From assembly GCA_015061115.1 (NCBI GenBank), contig SUXE01000005.1:124001-188000 (forward strand): DNA of 64,000 nt, given 5' to 3'. A program made the position numbers and the translations under genes. Shown one piece after another: positions 12,001 to 19,362 of this stretch. Origin of the DNA: Bacteroidales bacterium. GTDB taxonomy: Bacteria > Bacteroidota > Bacteroidia > Bacteroidales > Paludibacteraceae. The notes beneath the pieces are model-generated. The model searched no databases. It had not been told where the DNA came from and saw nothing but the letters and a program-made list of their open reading frames with translations. Positions within the stretch are counted from its first letter, which is position 1. Every line of letters begins with the position of its first letter.

Positions 12001-13139
12001 AATACGAAGGTCCGCTCTGGGGAGTCCCTTCAGAAGTTGCATCTTCTGTCTTACCTGACGATGAGTATGATGAGTATTATGAAGAGTATATGAAAGCAGA
12101 TAAGGTGTTGGATGACTATGCAGAAGCTGTAGCGAAAACATCAATTTTTAAGACATTTAGAGAGTGTAAAATAGATTATAATAAATATTGTGAATATAGA
12201 AATTACGACGATGAAAAAAAGGAAGAATTCCAGAATAATCTTTACAAGGCAATAGAAATTCAACTTAATTCTGTTTGTCTTGCTTTAACACCTAATAATT
12301 ATATAGGAAAGGTGATTGATAAAGAAACAGGTGAAAGAGAGAAATATTCCATTCGAAGAATTGAAGAAAAAGTAAATGAAATACGTGGACAAATTCTTGA
12401 TAAAGAAAATGATTTCTGGAAGTTAAATTTGTTGTATTCTCAAGAAATTGCGTATAATGAGTCTTTGTTACGCTATTTTAGATCAGAACGTGAGTATGAA
12501 TCATATAAGGGAAAAATTGATGGACATTGCAAACTTTCTGATATCACTAAAGCATTTGATCTATTGATTGACAATAAAGAGGAAGTTTTAAATAGAATGG
12601 CGTTTATCAAGTTTACCAAGAGTGATAAGGAGATTACCAATAAAAATGAAAAGGAAGTCTCAGTTGGTGATTTGTTCGAAACTCTTAAAAAACACCAAAT
12701 TCCTTTTGGCATTAAGGTGACGACATATATTTCTGGTTGTGATTTGACAACGGAATTAAATGGATTGTATGTCCTTAATCAGGATACATTACCATATGAT
12801 TCTCCTGATTACAAGACAACTATTGAACTTGTAGCGACACCAAATCCAGCTGTAGGTGGAACGACGAAAGTGTCTGTTACGACAAATAAAGCAATTACGA
12901 ATAAGAATCCAATGTCTTATTCTGTATACACTGTTGAAGGAAAGAATACCGATCTAGGAAAAGATATAATGTATTATGGTGAGAATGGCACTTCCAGCAC
13001 AGTAGCTAAGGATAATGGTGAAGAGACTAAGGAGTATTATTATAACATTGATTTGACTGGTTTGGAAAATTATAATGGTTATGTGTTCGTCGCTAAAATC
13101 GGAGATCGAACAGAGTCAATTAAAATTCTAACAAAGTAA
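1..13139 (+). CDS. Giant T9SS-secreted repeat protein (beta-helix end, Ig-like super-repeats, SprB-like repeats), 5' end outside window
   Basis: The frame is open from base 3 with no stop, so the true start lies left of the window; about 4,378 residues are visible. The first ~200 residues look like the end of a right-handed beta-helix (short repeated NNT/ENN turns) closing with a DQFGATR...G.LEL motif typical of choice-of-anchor-type helices. From about nt 1,630 to 9,000 a Cys-rich five-domain unit of about 470 residues recurs about six times. From 9 to 11.7 kb there are SprB-repeat-like motifs (GEYVITTTDMEGC, DNEGCTDTLKFFIDQPA, GGTAPYRW). The last ~90 residues (PNPAVGG through YVFVAKIGDRTESIKILTK) match a T9SS type A sorting domain. 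Inference: a surface-attached or secreted adhesin or filament exported by T9SS. The next gene starts 16 nt downstream, so it heads a likely operon. Confidence 0.85.
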   Translation, partial: CIISNNTVYDVLGTQGKSDEIKIVIESSSFTNNTASHIFESLFGTTLVNNTIAENNIDKSIIFASDVLTMENNTILDRSGNDILEAYSTLEARGNIILPSNSSGRAIRLNQNGFVLENNIITDASYHSLRPIPDVDYEGNIHLTDENSINEALAALFEGKITSSGFEPKISFNKDNFPTLNLVSDVLSNGITSIRYPLVTTSQTTDQFGATRYSLTCMGSLELCADDIDVEWEPKTYNICDNSSLGEYEIHYTFKDNSPSSLFYGVVKNEKGETFKSSIGSNRVKSGYIVFRDLPVGEYSNMRFFVESGTCKEIKFHDGEAQIPNSFKILSTESMATLDLRTTSDSKCAAEGSGLFSVYCSKSVTTFQVFDDEGEKVDEFVVDSCPLSTSLIIKDEVKSVQNLKAGKYHVRYAGCPENISDFEIEVGAPFSATAKLLETCMSSPGRVVLEVYDANGNPASGDFSFHNPEYPENALEELDGNPNNSDPKDNVRMFSEGKYLIQNAGRPADVILVSDGTCEIEVPTEKYTAKDDDLKINIEEPKTKFCAGDETGSIEFSYNGFKGGDYYDVALRLDDGPSDFLYGQKNSLVYENLAPGEHRITARITTGYMGCNISDGDIYDKVITLEVPEAIKVTPKVSASSCGKSNGSVEIVITGWNSSENSWKFYKKEDAATSSNISFSKTVTSNTDGTVSVKQTSLAGGVYVFEWKEACGKINTESVTIPSGTNKPISVTDIIEGYSCKEKADGKITYVVTNWTSDCSATLDKTEKKYTTLSNDGVAEFVFSGLSNDYYEFSVIDGCGDSYPLTSDLKGAGTALTMRRFTVKPNSNRCVINDRVIQIAVSGGKTSSYLLDLRDASGKSVLKKTINGSYTTAPLSNGTYNAVISNSDESCTVTSSSVTLSSKFTVALTSYDYTSCPNSTSDLRLVAEVKRVGTNTVGSDLSFIAVDGEGAETEIPSTNIRPLGNGKYVLVHVPATTDYIVTSDGDCAYISYMKDAAIGTVSTAGMTAEISSKNQTCHETNNAEISADFSKMNALYDINFTLAPEKGESSTKTSYAESGTLTYDKLSAGTYSADVWVAIENCNLTSLAQETVTIESPESDLKISVVSTVPSKCGDDGAVSLKVTNLYKNATYQYAFYKKGTASPDYSKLTPASNNTFLYENDMLAAGTYLFAVKDGCDKTFTKEVVIAGEEAKSLTITVGDVVGYSCVEAKDGSVSFSVDNWAEDCTAKLDGVTKTPISVEKGVAQFKFDKLGKKSCVFAVANGCDKAVKKTVALNESELKIDEFKMLGSDKNCDDDNHKLVVSVSGGNTEKYNYQFFDSEGKIVDEVVGEKNKYQTPRLPGGSYTVKVSVNDNCSVTSEGLDIIPTYTTTLSKLDMPDCNAETQRIVVEIVKESAYEMGDGMEFYYVSPESKKIEITDNSRKLDDNKYLLTGVPANSVAIATSDNKCTSVANLSDAEKLSVSLPDVKSEIEIVNQTCYKTANGGVSLNYSGMDNLYDLTFNLEKNDKIVRTGQASDKSGTLSFDKVSAGTYTAKVALTAEGCILSDLKNENVTITSPADKLVISLNDIQQNNCSPEKDAEGKTLYNGSVSFGVEGWYFGYKWTIFKGTEEDEPEDLEYSSIVDKDENGGISISKTNLGAGEYVLRVVDGCETIDNYEFNIENNLYEDYTFEAEAPVPYTCVEASNGIQVFNIGNWQEGDNAVLKWKTEDGEVKEKTYSPTKKENSSLVSFSLENLRDYDYDFVISGVCNRILEQKVSLKSASESNGSLDISIDFDKNAAKCDVEKRKVVAKALGVNNGDYVFEILDKDGKQYAEKNQTESTFTSDILPVGTYSVKVTTKEVCSKVSDKFTIESSLNPVVTKLDGVCEENALTGDRLLATIPDLDEDSKVSFVAVDINDKSVDVLAKKLEEEQRFLLLNVPLSWNSIVVSSGNCVEQVNKEDVKPEKLDVSTDVTVEELNVRNCFGESSVELKYKGFNGYYDLVCTLESENSKIAIPSQISQDKSGSFEFSELPVGKYKIYLNVGMEGCTITTTPVYEKSFEIKEIAKPFKIVSVTPKKNNCEEKNFNGSVEIVVEGVYASKYKWSISTDPLVPEWNDGENKDVNENGDVTIKKEGLKDDSYIFTMTDVCGEVKQEEFEVGKDYIPQAKVNKIVDVPYSCPEAKNAAVKFIIGNWDQRCTVTFDGEPYPKFVETATEATFEYSGYGSGVHTFKISDACNRSIEETVDFDKISKDKDFRIEASGFDASKAACNIENRKLIATLAGGNAEKYTYKLTSDDGTVIDELNNVDDKTYTSSYLPDGHIFTLEVKSDEGCVAKYTTNAAIVSPENIKAYRKAIDCGVIQTLFVVESENVIEDAKVYAISRSDKSHLLGSMKKSKSYSRTLSSKELSLGTSDNDVIFDYVKVVRESDGCEILIPLEDYEEENKNPFDGVLIPISNTQQKCIDVNDGSILVDLKNVNTKYNTLMTVVNVETKEKYIGEQYENTTIYMVKDLAPGEYKVSLDLTIGDCPLGVSHEFENQTIKKMSKLEVENLPLHHTRCVNGFADTAIVKLTGWVDGVYNWTYRLKNSKLSDGDVEYYEAEIAPDNHIVIFAWHPGKAYLQFYDHCKNKVAETTFDIPEPDVDFRIDNDVFDPSKAKCDVDYHSLKLDFSGNFNEIVSYTLTSGDEVIDNGMDIANNKYVSPILPYGKLFHFEAKSSEGCKVSYDTKEVLTPYLDYKGSKKEVKCGDEKSTMIIAKYDNSEGDGIVFAMEPDGSWTELDKPMLNGFFKTIVKRKDDYSYKYIKIQHDECDVLVELEEYKEDGDPLANNEPEIVPIPQTCYGVNNGHITAKYESVNSEYDVIFSATSVDDENYVVYGEDRMANFCVIDSLPVGKYKVKMHLAVGGCPVDGLEKEIGEFSVENLVENPLVIKEHVLNQSYCFEDKNFKPNVTFYFENFYPGIYTWKYKVGETEIDELDLVLNNSIYFNIPNEGHLVFTVKDRCAVSHPKEHIWTVEDDVVRQPKPTISAIEDRAEGVCPGDGSSLLVEFDNAVDGKGMIYVEFNTVDNANFMEKMPEMPKLPKSGKFRIYDFQYGKYGEAFSYTYDLDEDVERKLVPGLYNVGYKNTDELCPGEIVWVTDTVRYPIKLKMAVRDVLCESTNEAAVCFVPERPYESHVNYTIHSDVDSDRGSNWVALLGKSASEQRAAFEKKFVLGHVMDAQHPFRSNVFEDIKEIRIAPTPEYKHNQEALDAAINDKEGRMKYPLQGFRLGNDVDRVVSDYFGIRQLPAGEYVITTTDMEGCTYEEKFEVKGPKYPLAIYDPEYDSDGYCDSDKRRISFKAIGGWTKDNNESSYDFYLVDSKKKLDDLFDTEEVNGSLVLDNDYVGLSRKEALPPVTDKIKTTVAGVVKEVEYENAHSEKFISPILDPGTYNLVVIDDLGCVATLEAKIEVKAKYTLDGKAVMDKCDPLTDNRLYPEVSDGVKDVTSKVSSYTLRIGHATECVGYPFGCFALGHVHECYADDDHPERKDYPNCVAMESSDDKHPLVSRKEKDGTSGVAITKIPRGKIGVFAMMEDGCTAFNEFEYYTKGIQKLTLTNLETFAAKCNGVEDENGGALHFELYGGNKGYRSLKLDNNDIPSKDLFVFKSHKESVAEKEVTKDELVDNQNNTTLHLYESGLSIEDAIKKYGTKNQVNSLFIDNWYDKINYRFTPLEELSGVVDEDGNVNYDYLDLFYKDYKYSYSFVLPNLSGTTEYTYDENGKVKKTLGNQHKLVVVDNEGCTDTLKFFIDQPAKLEVFPSASMPCPDGVGRIITSNTRGGTAPYRWSVEKFDSEELNKIYNENKSEDQLPKNLSGKLLRNKYRFLEYYQDNTDIDIEERGVAVERIPADVYKEHKVFAYDANDCIATGIQIVYSGPEGDWDNVKTDYLVARYHNYGDVLLLTDNSYYDKDGLNFENNYSDKTKGFDTPFIYDSMHVEVKFNTEGMVNPNKEIVENLIVERKPSSLYVYGVKDGNTVEFDGKKYEGPLWGVPSEVASSVLPDDEYDEYYEEYMKADKVLDDYAEAVAKTSIFKTFRECKIDYNKYCEYRNYDDEKKEEFQNNLYKAIEIQLNSVCLALTPNNYIGKVIDKETGEREKYSIRRIEEKVNEIRGQILDKENDFWKLNLLYSQEIAYNESLLRYFRSEREYESYKGKIDGHCKLSDITKAFDLLIDNKEEVLNRMAFIKFTKSDKEITNKNEKEVSVGDLFETLKKHQIPFGIKVTTYISGCDLTTELNGLYVLNQDTLPYDSPDYKTTIELVATPNPAVGGTTKVSVTTNKAITNKNPMSYSVYTVEGKNTDLGKDIMYYGENGTSSTVAKDNGEETKEYYYNIDLTGLENYNGYVFVAKIGDRTESIKILTK
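1630..9000 (+). repeat. About six in-frame super-repeats of ~1.4 kb (five Ig-like domains each)
   Basis: One domain type, marked by NQTCxxTNN or similar followed by YDlxF and aGtYxakv, recurs near nt 1,636, 3,043, 4,428, 5,885, 7,321 and 8,455. Between copies the same order of four other domain types appears: C...GSV..V.gW; GYSC.EA.DG...NW; C....V.GGN..Y..lp.GtY; and C....RLV...VP..tsd..C. The copies are diverged at the DNA level, so this is an old internal amplification. The last unit is shorter (about 1.1 kb). Confidence 0.75.
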
Positions 13140-13155
13140 GGAAAGACGGATAGCG

Positions 13156-14874
13156 ATGAAGACAAGAATTTTAATAATAGCAGGTTTGATATTGTTGATG
13201 GTGCAGTCTTTGCCTGCTGTTGAAATCACACCTGATAATATCAATTTCAAACAAAAACCGACAGTCTCTGGAGGATTGAGTTTCAACAATACTTTCTTTA
13301 ATGGAAGTGACAGCCTTATCAAACGTGATCCTTATATGTTCACTCTGTGTGGCTCTTTGAATGTGAATCTCTTTGGAGTGGAGTTGCCTTTCAGTTTTGC
13401 ATTAAGTAATACAAGCAAATCCTACTCTCAGCCATTCAACCGTTTCCAGGTCGCTCCTAAATATAAGTGGGTCCGCTTGTATCTTGGTAGCACAGCGATG
13501 ACATTCTCTCCGTATACACTTGCCGGACGCGATTTTCGTGGAGTTGGAGTGGAACTTACTCCGGATAAATGGTTTATCGGAGCGATGTATGGCCGTTTTG
13601 CAAAACCTGTTGAGTATGATCCGATACTGGAAAATATCGATGAAGTTTCTTATAAAAGGACTGGTTATGCGGCAAAAGTTGGATGGAATGGCTCAAACAC
13701 AAGTGTCAACGCTACATTTTTCCATGCTCAAGACGATTCTAAATCCTTGGAGTACTATGTCCCTGCTGAGGCGGACTTACATCCTCAGAAAAATACTGCG
13801 ATTAGCGCGTATATCCGTCAACGCTTTTTGAAGTATTTCTTTGTGCAGGCTGAATATGCGTTTTCTGTCTACAACACGGATATCAGAGTGCTTGAGGAAT
13901 TGGAATCCGGTGGCTCTTCATTCGCAAGCAAATTCCTTGGAAAAAAAGCTAATGATAGGTATGTCGACGCTTTGAATGGTCAGATCGGTTATCAGGGTAA
14001 GGTGTGGGGCCTATCATTCTGCTATGAAAGAATTGCTCCATACTATCAAACTCTTGGAGGATACTATTTCACTAATGACAGAGAAGATTTTACATTGGCT
14101 CCATACTTGAAACTTATTAAGGGAAAACTTAATCTAAGTGGTAAATTTGGTGTTGAGCGAAACAACCTAGACAATATGAAAGCCAACGACAATAAAAGAA
14201 TTGTCGGTTCCGCATCAGCTTCTTTCAGTGGAGGAAAAGGATTGGTGGCATCTTTGTCCTATTCAAATTTCTCTAACTACACCAAGTATAAGAAACGTGC
14301 ATATCCATATTATGTAGACCAACTCGACACCTTGAATTTTTATCAGGTCTCTCGTAATTTCAATGCAATGGTGGCCTACGGATTCGGCGATTCTACACTT
14401 GCTCAAAATATATCACTGTCTGGTGGCTATCAGTTCGGAAACAGTGAAGCCGGGAATGTGTCGACTTCAAAACAGAACATTTGGAATGGAACCGTAAATT
14501 ATGGTCAGACAATCACGTCGACTGGCATCAACTGGGGTTCATTCTTCTCACTTAATCATGTCGACATAGAAGTGCCAAAGATGAAAAGCCTCTATTGGGG
14601 TCCCGGAATCAGAGGCGGATGGGGATCTAAAAATGGAGCGGTAAACACTAATCTTAGTGTGGCATACAACCAAAATTCCAATGATGGCATAAAAAACTCT
14701 TCGCTTATAAACAGTAATCTAAGCGTCGTGTGGAACATTAAAGGAATTGATCAAAAATTTGGAAACCATTCTCTATCTGCCAATGCAGGATTGACAAACT
14801 GGCTCAAATCTGATGTCAGAGTAAATAATGATTATGAGTTTTTGGCTTCAGTAAACTATTCGGTGAATTTTTAA
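13156..14874 (+). CDS. Predicted outer-membrane beta-barrel protein of the surface-protein operon
   Basis: 572 residues with an N-terminal signal peptide (hydrophobic segment ending near PAVE, about residue 22). The mature protein is rich in alternating aromatic/polar strands (for example SGGLSFNNTFF, VRLYLGSTAMTF, LSLSGGYQF-type runs) and ends in a short beta strand with a terminal aromatic (VNYSVNF), as is usual for BAM-inserted barrels. No PorP/SprF resemblance is obvious, and the length is well above that family's ~300 residues. It starts 16 nt after the giant T9SS cargo gene and ends 15 nt before the next gene, so it is probably co-transcribed and may anchor or display a neighbour's product. 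The barrel call is from composition; the function is unknown. Confidence 0.7.
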   Translation: MKTRILIIAGLILLMVQSLPAVEITPDNINFKQKPTVSGGLSFNNTFFNGSDSLIKRDPYMFTLCGSLNVNLFGVELPFSFALSNTSKSYSQPFNRFQVAPKYKWVRLYLGSTAMTFSPYTLAGRDFRGVGVELTPDKWFIGAMYGRFAKPVEYDPILENIDEVSYKRTGYAAKVGWNGSNTSVNATFFHAQDDSKSLEYYVPAEADLHPQKNTAISAYIRQRFLKYFFVQAEYAFSVYNTDIRVLEELESGGSSFASKFLGKKANDRYVDALNGQIGYQGKVWGLSFCYERIAPYYQTLGGYYFTNDREDFTLAPYLKLIKGKLNLSGKFGVERNNLDNMKANDNKRIVGSASASFSGGKGLVASLSYSNFSNYTKYKKRAYPYYVDQLDTLNFYQVSRNFNAMVAYGFGDSTLAQNISLSGGYQFGNSEAGNVSTSKQNIWNGTVNYGQTITSTGINWGSFFSLNHVDIEVPKMKSLYWGPGIRGGWGSKNGAVNTNLSVAYNQNSNDGIKNSSLINSNLSVVWNIKGIDQKFGNHSLSANAGLTNWLKSDVRVNNDYEFLASVNYSVNF

Positions 14875-14889
14875 AATACAGACAACATA

Positions 14890-17800
14890 ATGAAATCTTT
14901 TTTCAAGTACATCCTTTTTCTGATTCTATTGAATGTAGGACTTGTCGCTAAGGCTGAGACAATCTATCCAATTCAGCTTTATGCCACAATGCTGCCTCCG
15001 TATACAACCTGTATTTCTGACTATATCACAGGTGGAATGAATCGTTTGAAACTGACGGCTGTGGTCAGAGATATGAACAATCACTCTTTTAATCAGGTAA
15101 GAGTGCTGATTCAGGTCAAAGAGGGTAATGAAATCAGATGTACAGCTTATACTTATCCTGCTATTCTTGGTCATGGCTCTGATATGATGCATGAGATTCC
15201 TGTTACTGCTTTGAATGAACAAATCATCAACAGCAATAGTAAAAACGACAGCAATAGTAAAAATGGATGTCTTGAGGAAGGTGCTTATGAGTTTGTATTT
15301 CAGGTGTTTGATGCACATAATTCATCATTGCCATTAAGTGAGCCTGTCAGTATATATTGTTATCTAACTACCCCAGTACCTCCTGTCTGTATATATCCTA
15401 ACGAAGGGGATTGTATAAATCCGACGCAAAATGGCGGAATAATTAATTTTACATGGATGGATGCTGTTGCCTCGAATCTCAACAGAAAAGAATATGTGTT
15501 TGAACTACTGGAGGATATCATTCCTGAGGCACCGTCTGCTTCAACTTTAAATCCGATGTTTGGAAAAGAGGATGTGACTGGTAAAAAAGTGATTTTTAGG
15601 ACCACCATCTTTAATTCAAATGTTTATACACTAACAAATACAGTAGGTTTATTAAATGCTGGCCATAAGTATTATTGGCACGTTAAAAATGTGACAGATG
15701 CCAGTGATGACAACTACTCAAATAATGCAGATAGATATAGTGAATTGGCTTCGTTCTCTTTTGGTGATTGTGAGCCAGATGTACAGGAAGAGGAGACTAA
15801 AAATGTTGAGGCTATTGCGGATAAATTGGTGATTACAAATGTGGAAACAGATTCTAAAAATGTTTCTGCGACAATCACATGGGGATTGGAAGGTGCTGAA
15901 GATGCGACGGCTCTGGAAAAATTCTGTAGTTATAAGTTATATTTCACAAGAAAGAAGGATACAAAGGAGAGTGGTGAAGCTACAACTGCTTCCGAATCGA
16001 ATGGCGAGAATCAGGAATCAGAAGAAAACACACCGAAAGAAGATTCAAAAGTCAAGAGTGTCGACGACATTAATGATGAGTTTGTAGTTGAAGTTGGTAA
16101 TGTTAACACTTATACAATCACATCTGTAGAGCGTACCCGAAAATATGATGTCACTGTAGAAGGATATGTATGTGATGAAAATAATAAACCTTATCAAAAA
16201 ACAGAAAAGAGTGAATCTAAGGAATTCATGATACCTCAGTTGGAGACTGAAGAGTGTAACTCGAATATCAAGCAAGTTGAATGCCAATCTTTGGTTAATT
16301 TAAAAAATGGGAACTCTTTCTTTGCCAACGACGACAATGTGGTAGTAAAAGTCAAAGAACTTGACTTATCTAAATCTAATGATGAAACACATGTGTATTC
16401 TGGAAAGGGAATTGTGACGTGCACAATCTTCAAGGAGAAACTTGGCCTGAATGTCGAATTTAAGAATATCAAAGTAAATAAAGATAATCATTTGTGCGAC
16501 GGAGTTGTCGAAGTTGTAAGTAGTGTAGAAAACAACGTTATGGTTAACCTTAATGATGTGGCAGGAAAGGGTCGTACTGCATCTAAGGCTCCTGAGCAAA
16601 AAGAAGTTAAGAATGTAGAAAACAAAGAAGAGATCACAGATCCAAAGAAAAACCAAGAACACCGAAACAATGTGGTGACAAATGGTAGCACATTATACGC
16701 TGTAAATAATACGGGAGGTTCCGAACCTGTAGGTACGCTGGTCAATGATGTCACACCATCAACAAGCAGTTTGGACAATGAAGATGGAGTGGTCATGTTT
16801 GATGTCGAAAAGAATTTGGAAAATAATTCTTGGACTCCGTATATCGATATGGGAGCTTATCCATTCCTGAACACATCTATCGTAAGAGATTATGAGAGAA
16901 TGGGAGGCTCATATATTGTGCCTTGGCTCGCAATGGAGTCTGGAGATTTCAAGTGGATCAAAGCTAAACCAACGTTGAAGGATAATAAAGATATAAAACG
17001 TTTTGATGATTTGAATTTCTATGCCAAAATAGGAGGAAATTATTATCAATTGGATTCAAAGAAGATAGAAAACGGCAACTCATTTGATTATAATGTAAAA
17101 GTGTTTGGCGCGGACGCAAACAAGTCTTATTCTATCTATGCTATGAGCAAAGATAAGTCTAAGACTTTCGGACGACTCGAAGTCTATAGCATGAAGAATA
17201 AGGAGATAAAGGTAAAGCTTGTTCCTGTTATCAATAAGGTAGAGTTTGAGAATTCACTGACAGATTTCCAGGACAGATTGAACAAGATTTTCGAGCCGTT
17301 AGCTAAAAAATTCATTTTTAAAATGGATGAAAAACCATTCACTGATGCTGATATTGAAGTTGAAGTTGATGGTTATGGAGATCTTGATTTTTTGGATGAA
17401 GGTCTGAACACTTCTGATGGTAGCGACATTTTCGCGAATGAAACAAAAGAAATGAAGTTGTTGAGAAAACTATATAAAAGAAACACATCTGACGACAATA
17501 GCTACGACGCATATCTGTTCCTGATTCCTAAAAATGCTAAATCTGAAATCAAAGGATTTATGCCTCGTACATATTCCGTTGGATATTTGTTTGTAGGAGA
17601 AGATGGAAAAATTTATAATGATATATACACAGCTGCGCATGAGTTGTGTCATGGAGTGTTTGGTTTGCAACACGCCTTTGATTATGAAGGCGTTGTAAAA
17701 GGTGGGGTAGAGGAGAATTTGATGGATTATTCCACTGCAGATATTTTCCGTTATCCATCAAAATATTTCCAGTGGTACAACATTGAAAATCCATCAGACT

Positions 17801-19341
17801 ATCACTTCCCATTTGTGGATACTCCTGAGGATGGAGAGATAAATTGTCTTGTTACATCTTCTGTTAAAACAACAATATCAACAATTGCTTCGATGTACTT
17901 TGATGAAGATCTAGATAAAAGACCATGGTATAAAAATTTGGGTATATATGGAGGTGGATTTGTTTATGATTTGATGGTTGAAGGAATGTCGGATTGTTCA
18001 AAAGGATCCATGGATATTGCCAAACTTATCTTTAAAGTAGAAAAGGCTGCTTTTTGGTGTCTAAAAGATAAAATTAACAATGAAGTTAAATGTGATAAAG
18101 TTTGTGATTACATATCCCCTATTATTGATGACGTAGCAAGAATGATAGTTTCTAGATCGTTGAAGAAAAAACTTTCAAAGATTGCTGTAGATAAACAAAA
18201 GGAGGTAAAATCAAAGGTCAAACATGCTATTGCTTCGTTTTTAGGAGTTTCTGAGTCAGATGCGGATAAAGATAATTTGGCTTATTTTATACTTGATGCT
18301 ATAGGCGGTTCTATTTTTGATGATAAATTAACTCCATCATTATGTAAAACATGCTTTTGTTCTGATGATAAAAAAATAAAAATTCCTGATGAGGAAACAA
18401 TTCAAAATTGGCCTTCTGACAATCTGTTTGAAAGAGAAGTTATTTCAATCCAACAAAAGGAAGAAGAGAAAAAAGAAAACTCTGTGGAAAAAAAGAAGAC
18501 CGTAAGAATAACTTCTTCATTAAGAAAAAAATATGATTTATCATCTTCTTCAAAACTAGTAAAAACAAAAGATGGGTATGAAATTGTTGATTTAGGAGCA
18601 GAAAACTTACAAGTAAAGTATAATGTTAAAATCGACAAGGATAATCAAATAATAAATGTCATTAAAAAAGAAGAAGTTCCAAATTATTCAGTGATTTATG
18701 ATTTTGATGACAATCCTGTGCTGGTTGTTGATGGGAAAAAAATTCCTATTTTGGAATATTATAGTCCTACATTTGTTGTTGATTTATTTAATTTGGTTTG
18801 TGTTAAATGGGTTGGTTATGAACCGTTTGATAAAAAACTAAACAAGACTTTAGATTTGGTGATAAATGATGTTATAGAAAATGATCTTAATAAAAAAGAT
18901 AGTTTTAAGGGTCCTGGTATGGGCCATTCTAAAGCAAAAAAGGCGTATACTTATTTGCAGAGTATGGAATGTTATAAAAGTTTAGTAGAAGATTTGGATG
19001 ATGAAATTATTGATGCAGTTCGTCGTGTTAACGGTAAAAATAGACAAATTAAAGAAGTCGTCAAAGTTGTTGCAGAATATCTTTCTTTCCAGAATTCTAC
19101 ATTCACTACGGATGATTATGAAAATTTGCTTGCTTTTACAAAAAAACATGATGATATGTTGTATACGGAAGCTAATTTTGATAATCAGTTGTCCCAATAT
19201 TTATATTTGATGTATGTAAATGTATTTCCAAAAACGGATTTGGATCTTAAATATACTTCATTTAAATTTATGATAACGGATAATGAAGACAATACGTTCC
19301 CTAACAACCTTCTCAGACTAAATGAAGATTTGATTAAATAA
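14890..19341 (+). CDS. TANFOR-like secreted protein with an HExxH metallopeptidase motif
   Basis: 1,483 residues with a signal peptide (MKSFFKYILFLILLN... ending KAE, about residue 23). The N-terminal segment (YPIQLYATMLPPYTTCISDYI, then RLKLTAVVRD) resembles the TANFOR domain known from Bacteroidetes surface proteins. FN3-like segments follow (about 190-300 and 330-450), then an acidic/Lys-rich linker. Residues about 917-930 read HELCHGVFGLQHAF, a zinc-metallopeptidase signature, followed about 25 residues later by ENLMDYS, which could be a Met-turn. A long alpha-helical, Lys-rich C-terminal part (about 1,030-1,483) matches nothing I recognise. It sits mid-operon, 15 nt after the barrel gene and 21 nt before the next. 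Whether it is an active protease is inference; the third ligand is one residue off the standard metzincin spacing. Confidence 0.6.
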   Translation: MKSFFKYILFLILLNVGLVAKAETIYPIQLYATMLPPYTTCISDYITGGMNRLKLTAVVRDMNNHSFNQVRVLIQVKEGNEIRCTAYTYPAILGHGSDMMHEIPVTALNEQIINSNSKNDSNSKNGCLEEGAYEFVFQVFDAHNSSLPLSEPVSIYCYLTTPVPPVCIYPNEGDCINPTQNGGIINFTWMDAVASNLNRKEYVFELLEDIIPEAPSASTLNPMFGKEDVTGKKVIFRTTIFNSNVYTLTNTVGLLNAGHKYYWHVKNVTDASDDNYSNNADRYSELASFSFGDCEPDVQEEETKNVEAIADKLVITNVETDSKNVSATITWGLEGAEDATALEKFCSYKLYFTRKKDTKESGEATTASESNGENQESEENTPKEDSKVKSVDDINDEFVVEVGNVNTYTITSVERTRKYDVTVEGYVCDENNKPYQKTEKSESKEFMIPQLETEECNSNIKQVECQSLVNLKNGNSFFANDDNVVVKVKELDLSKSNDETHVYSGKGIVTCTIFKEKLGLNVEFKNIKVNKDNHLCDGVVEVVSSVENNVMVNLNDVAGKGRTASKAPEQKEVKNVENKEEITDPKKNQEHRNNVVTNGSTLYAVNNTGGSEPVGTLVNDVTPSTSSLDNEDGVVMFDVEKNLENNSWTPYIDMGAYPFLNTSIVRDYERMGGSYIVPWLAMESGDFKWIKAKPTLKDNKDIKRFDDLNFYAKIGGNYYQLDSKKIENGNSFDYNVKVFGADANKSYSIYAMSKDKSKTFGRLEVYSMKNKEIKVKLVPVINKVEFENSLTDFQDRLNKIFEPLAKKFIFKMDEKPFTDADIEVEVDGYGDLDFLDEGLNTSDGSDIFANETKEMKLLRKLYKRNTSDDNSYDAYLFLIPKNAKSEIKGFMPRTYSVGYLFVGEDGKIYNDIYTAAHELCHGVFGLQHAFDYEGVVKGGVEENLMDYSTADIFRYPSKYFQWYNIENPSDYHFPFVDTPEDGEINCLVTSSVKTTISTIASMYFDEDLDKRPWYKNLGIYGGGFVYDLMVEGMSDCSKGSMDIAKLIFKVEKAAFWCLKDKINNEVKCDKVCDYISPIIDDVARMIVSRSLKKKLSKIAVDKQKEVKSKVKHAIASFLGVSESDADKDNLAYFILDAIGGSIFDDKLTPSLCKTCFCSDDKKIKIPDEETIQNWPSDNLFEREVISIQQKEEEKKENSVEKKKTVRITSSLRKKYDLSSSSKLVKTKDGYEIVDLGAENLQVKYNVKIDKDNQIINVIKKEEVPNYSVIYDFDDNPVLVVDGKKIPILEYYSPTFVVDLFNLVCVKWVGYEPFDKKLNKTLDLVINDVIENDLNKKDSFKGPGMGHSKAKKAYTYLQSMECYKSLVEDLDDEIIDAVRRVNGKNRQIKEVVKVVAEYLSFQNSTFTTDDYENLLAFTKKHDDMLYTEANFDNQLSQYLYLMYVNVFPKTDLDLKYTSFKFMITDNEDNTFPNNLLRLNEDLIK

Positions 19342-19362
19342 AATTTGTCATACAGATAAGCG

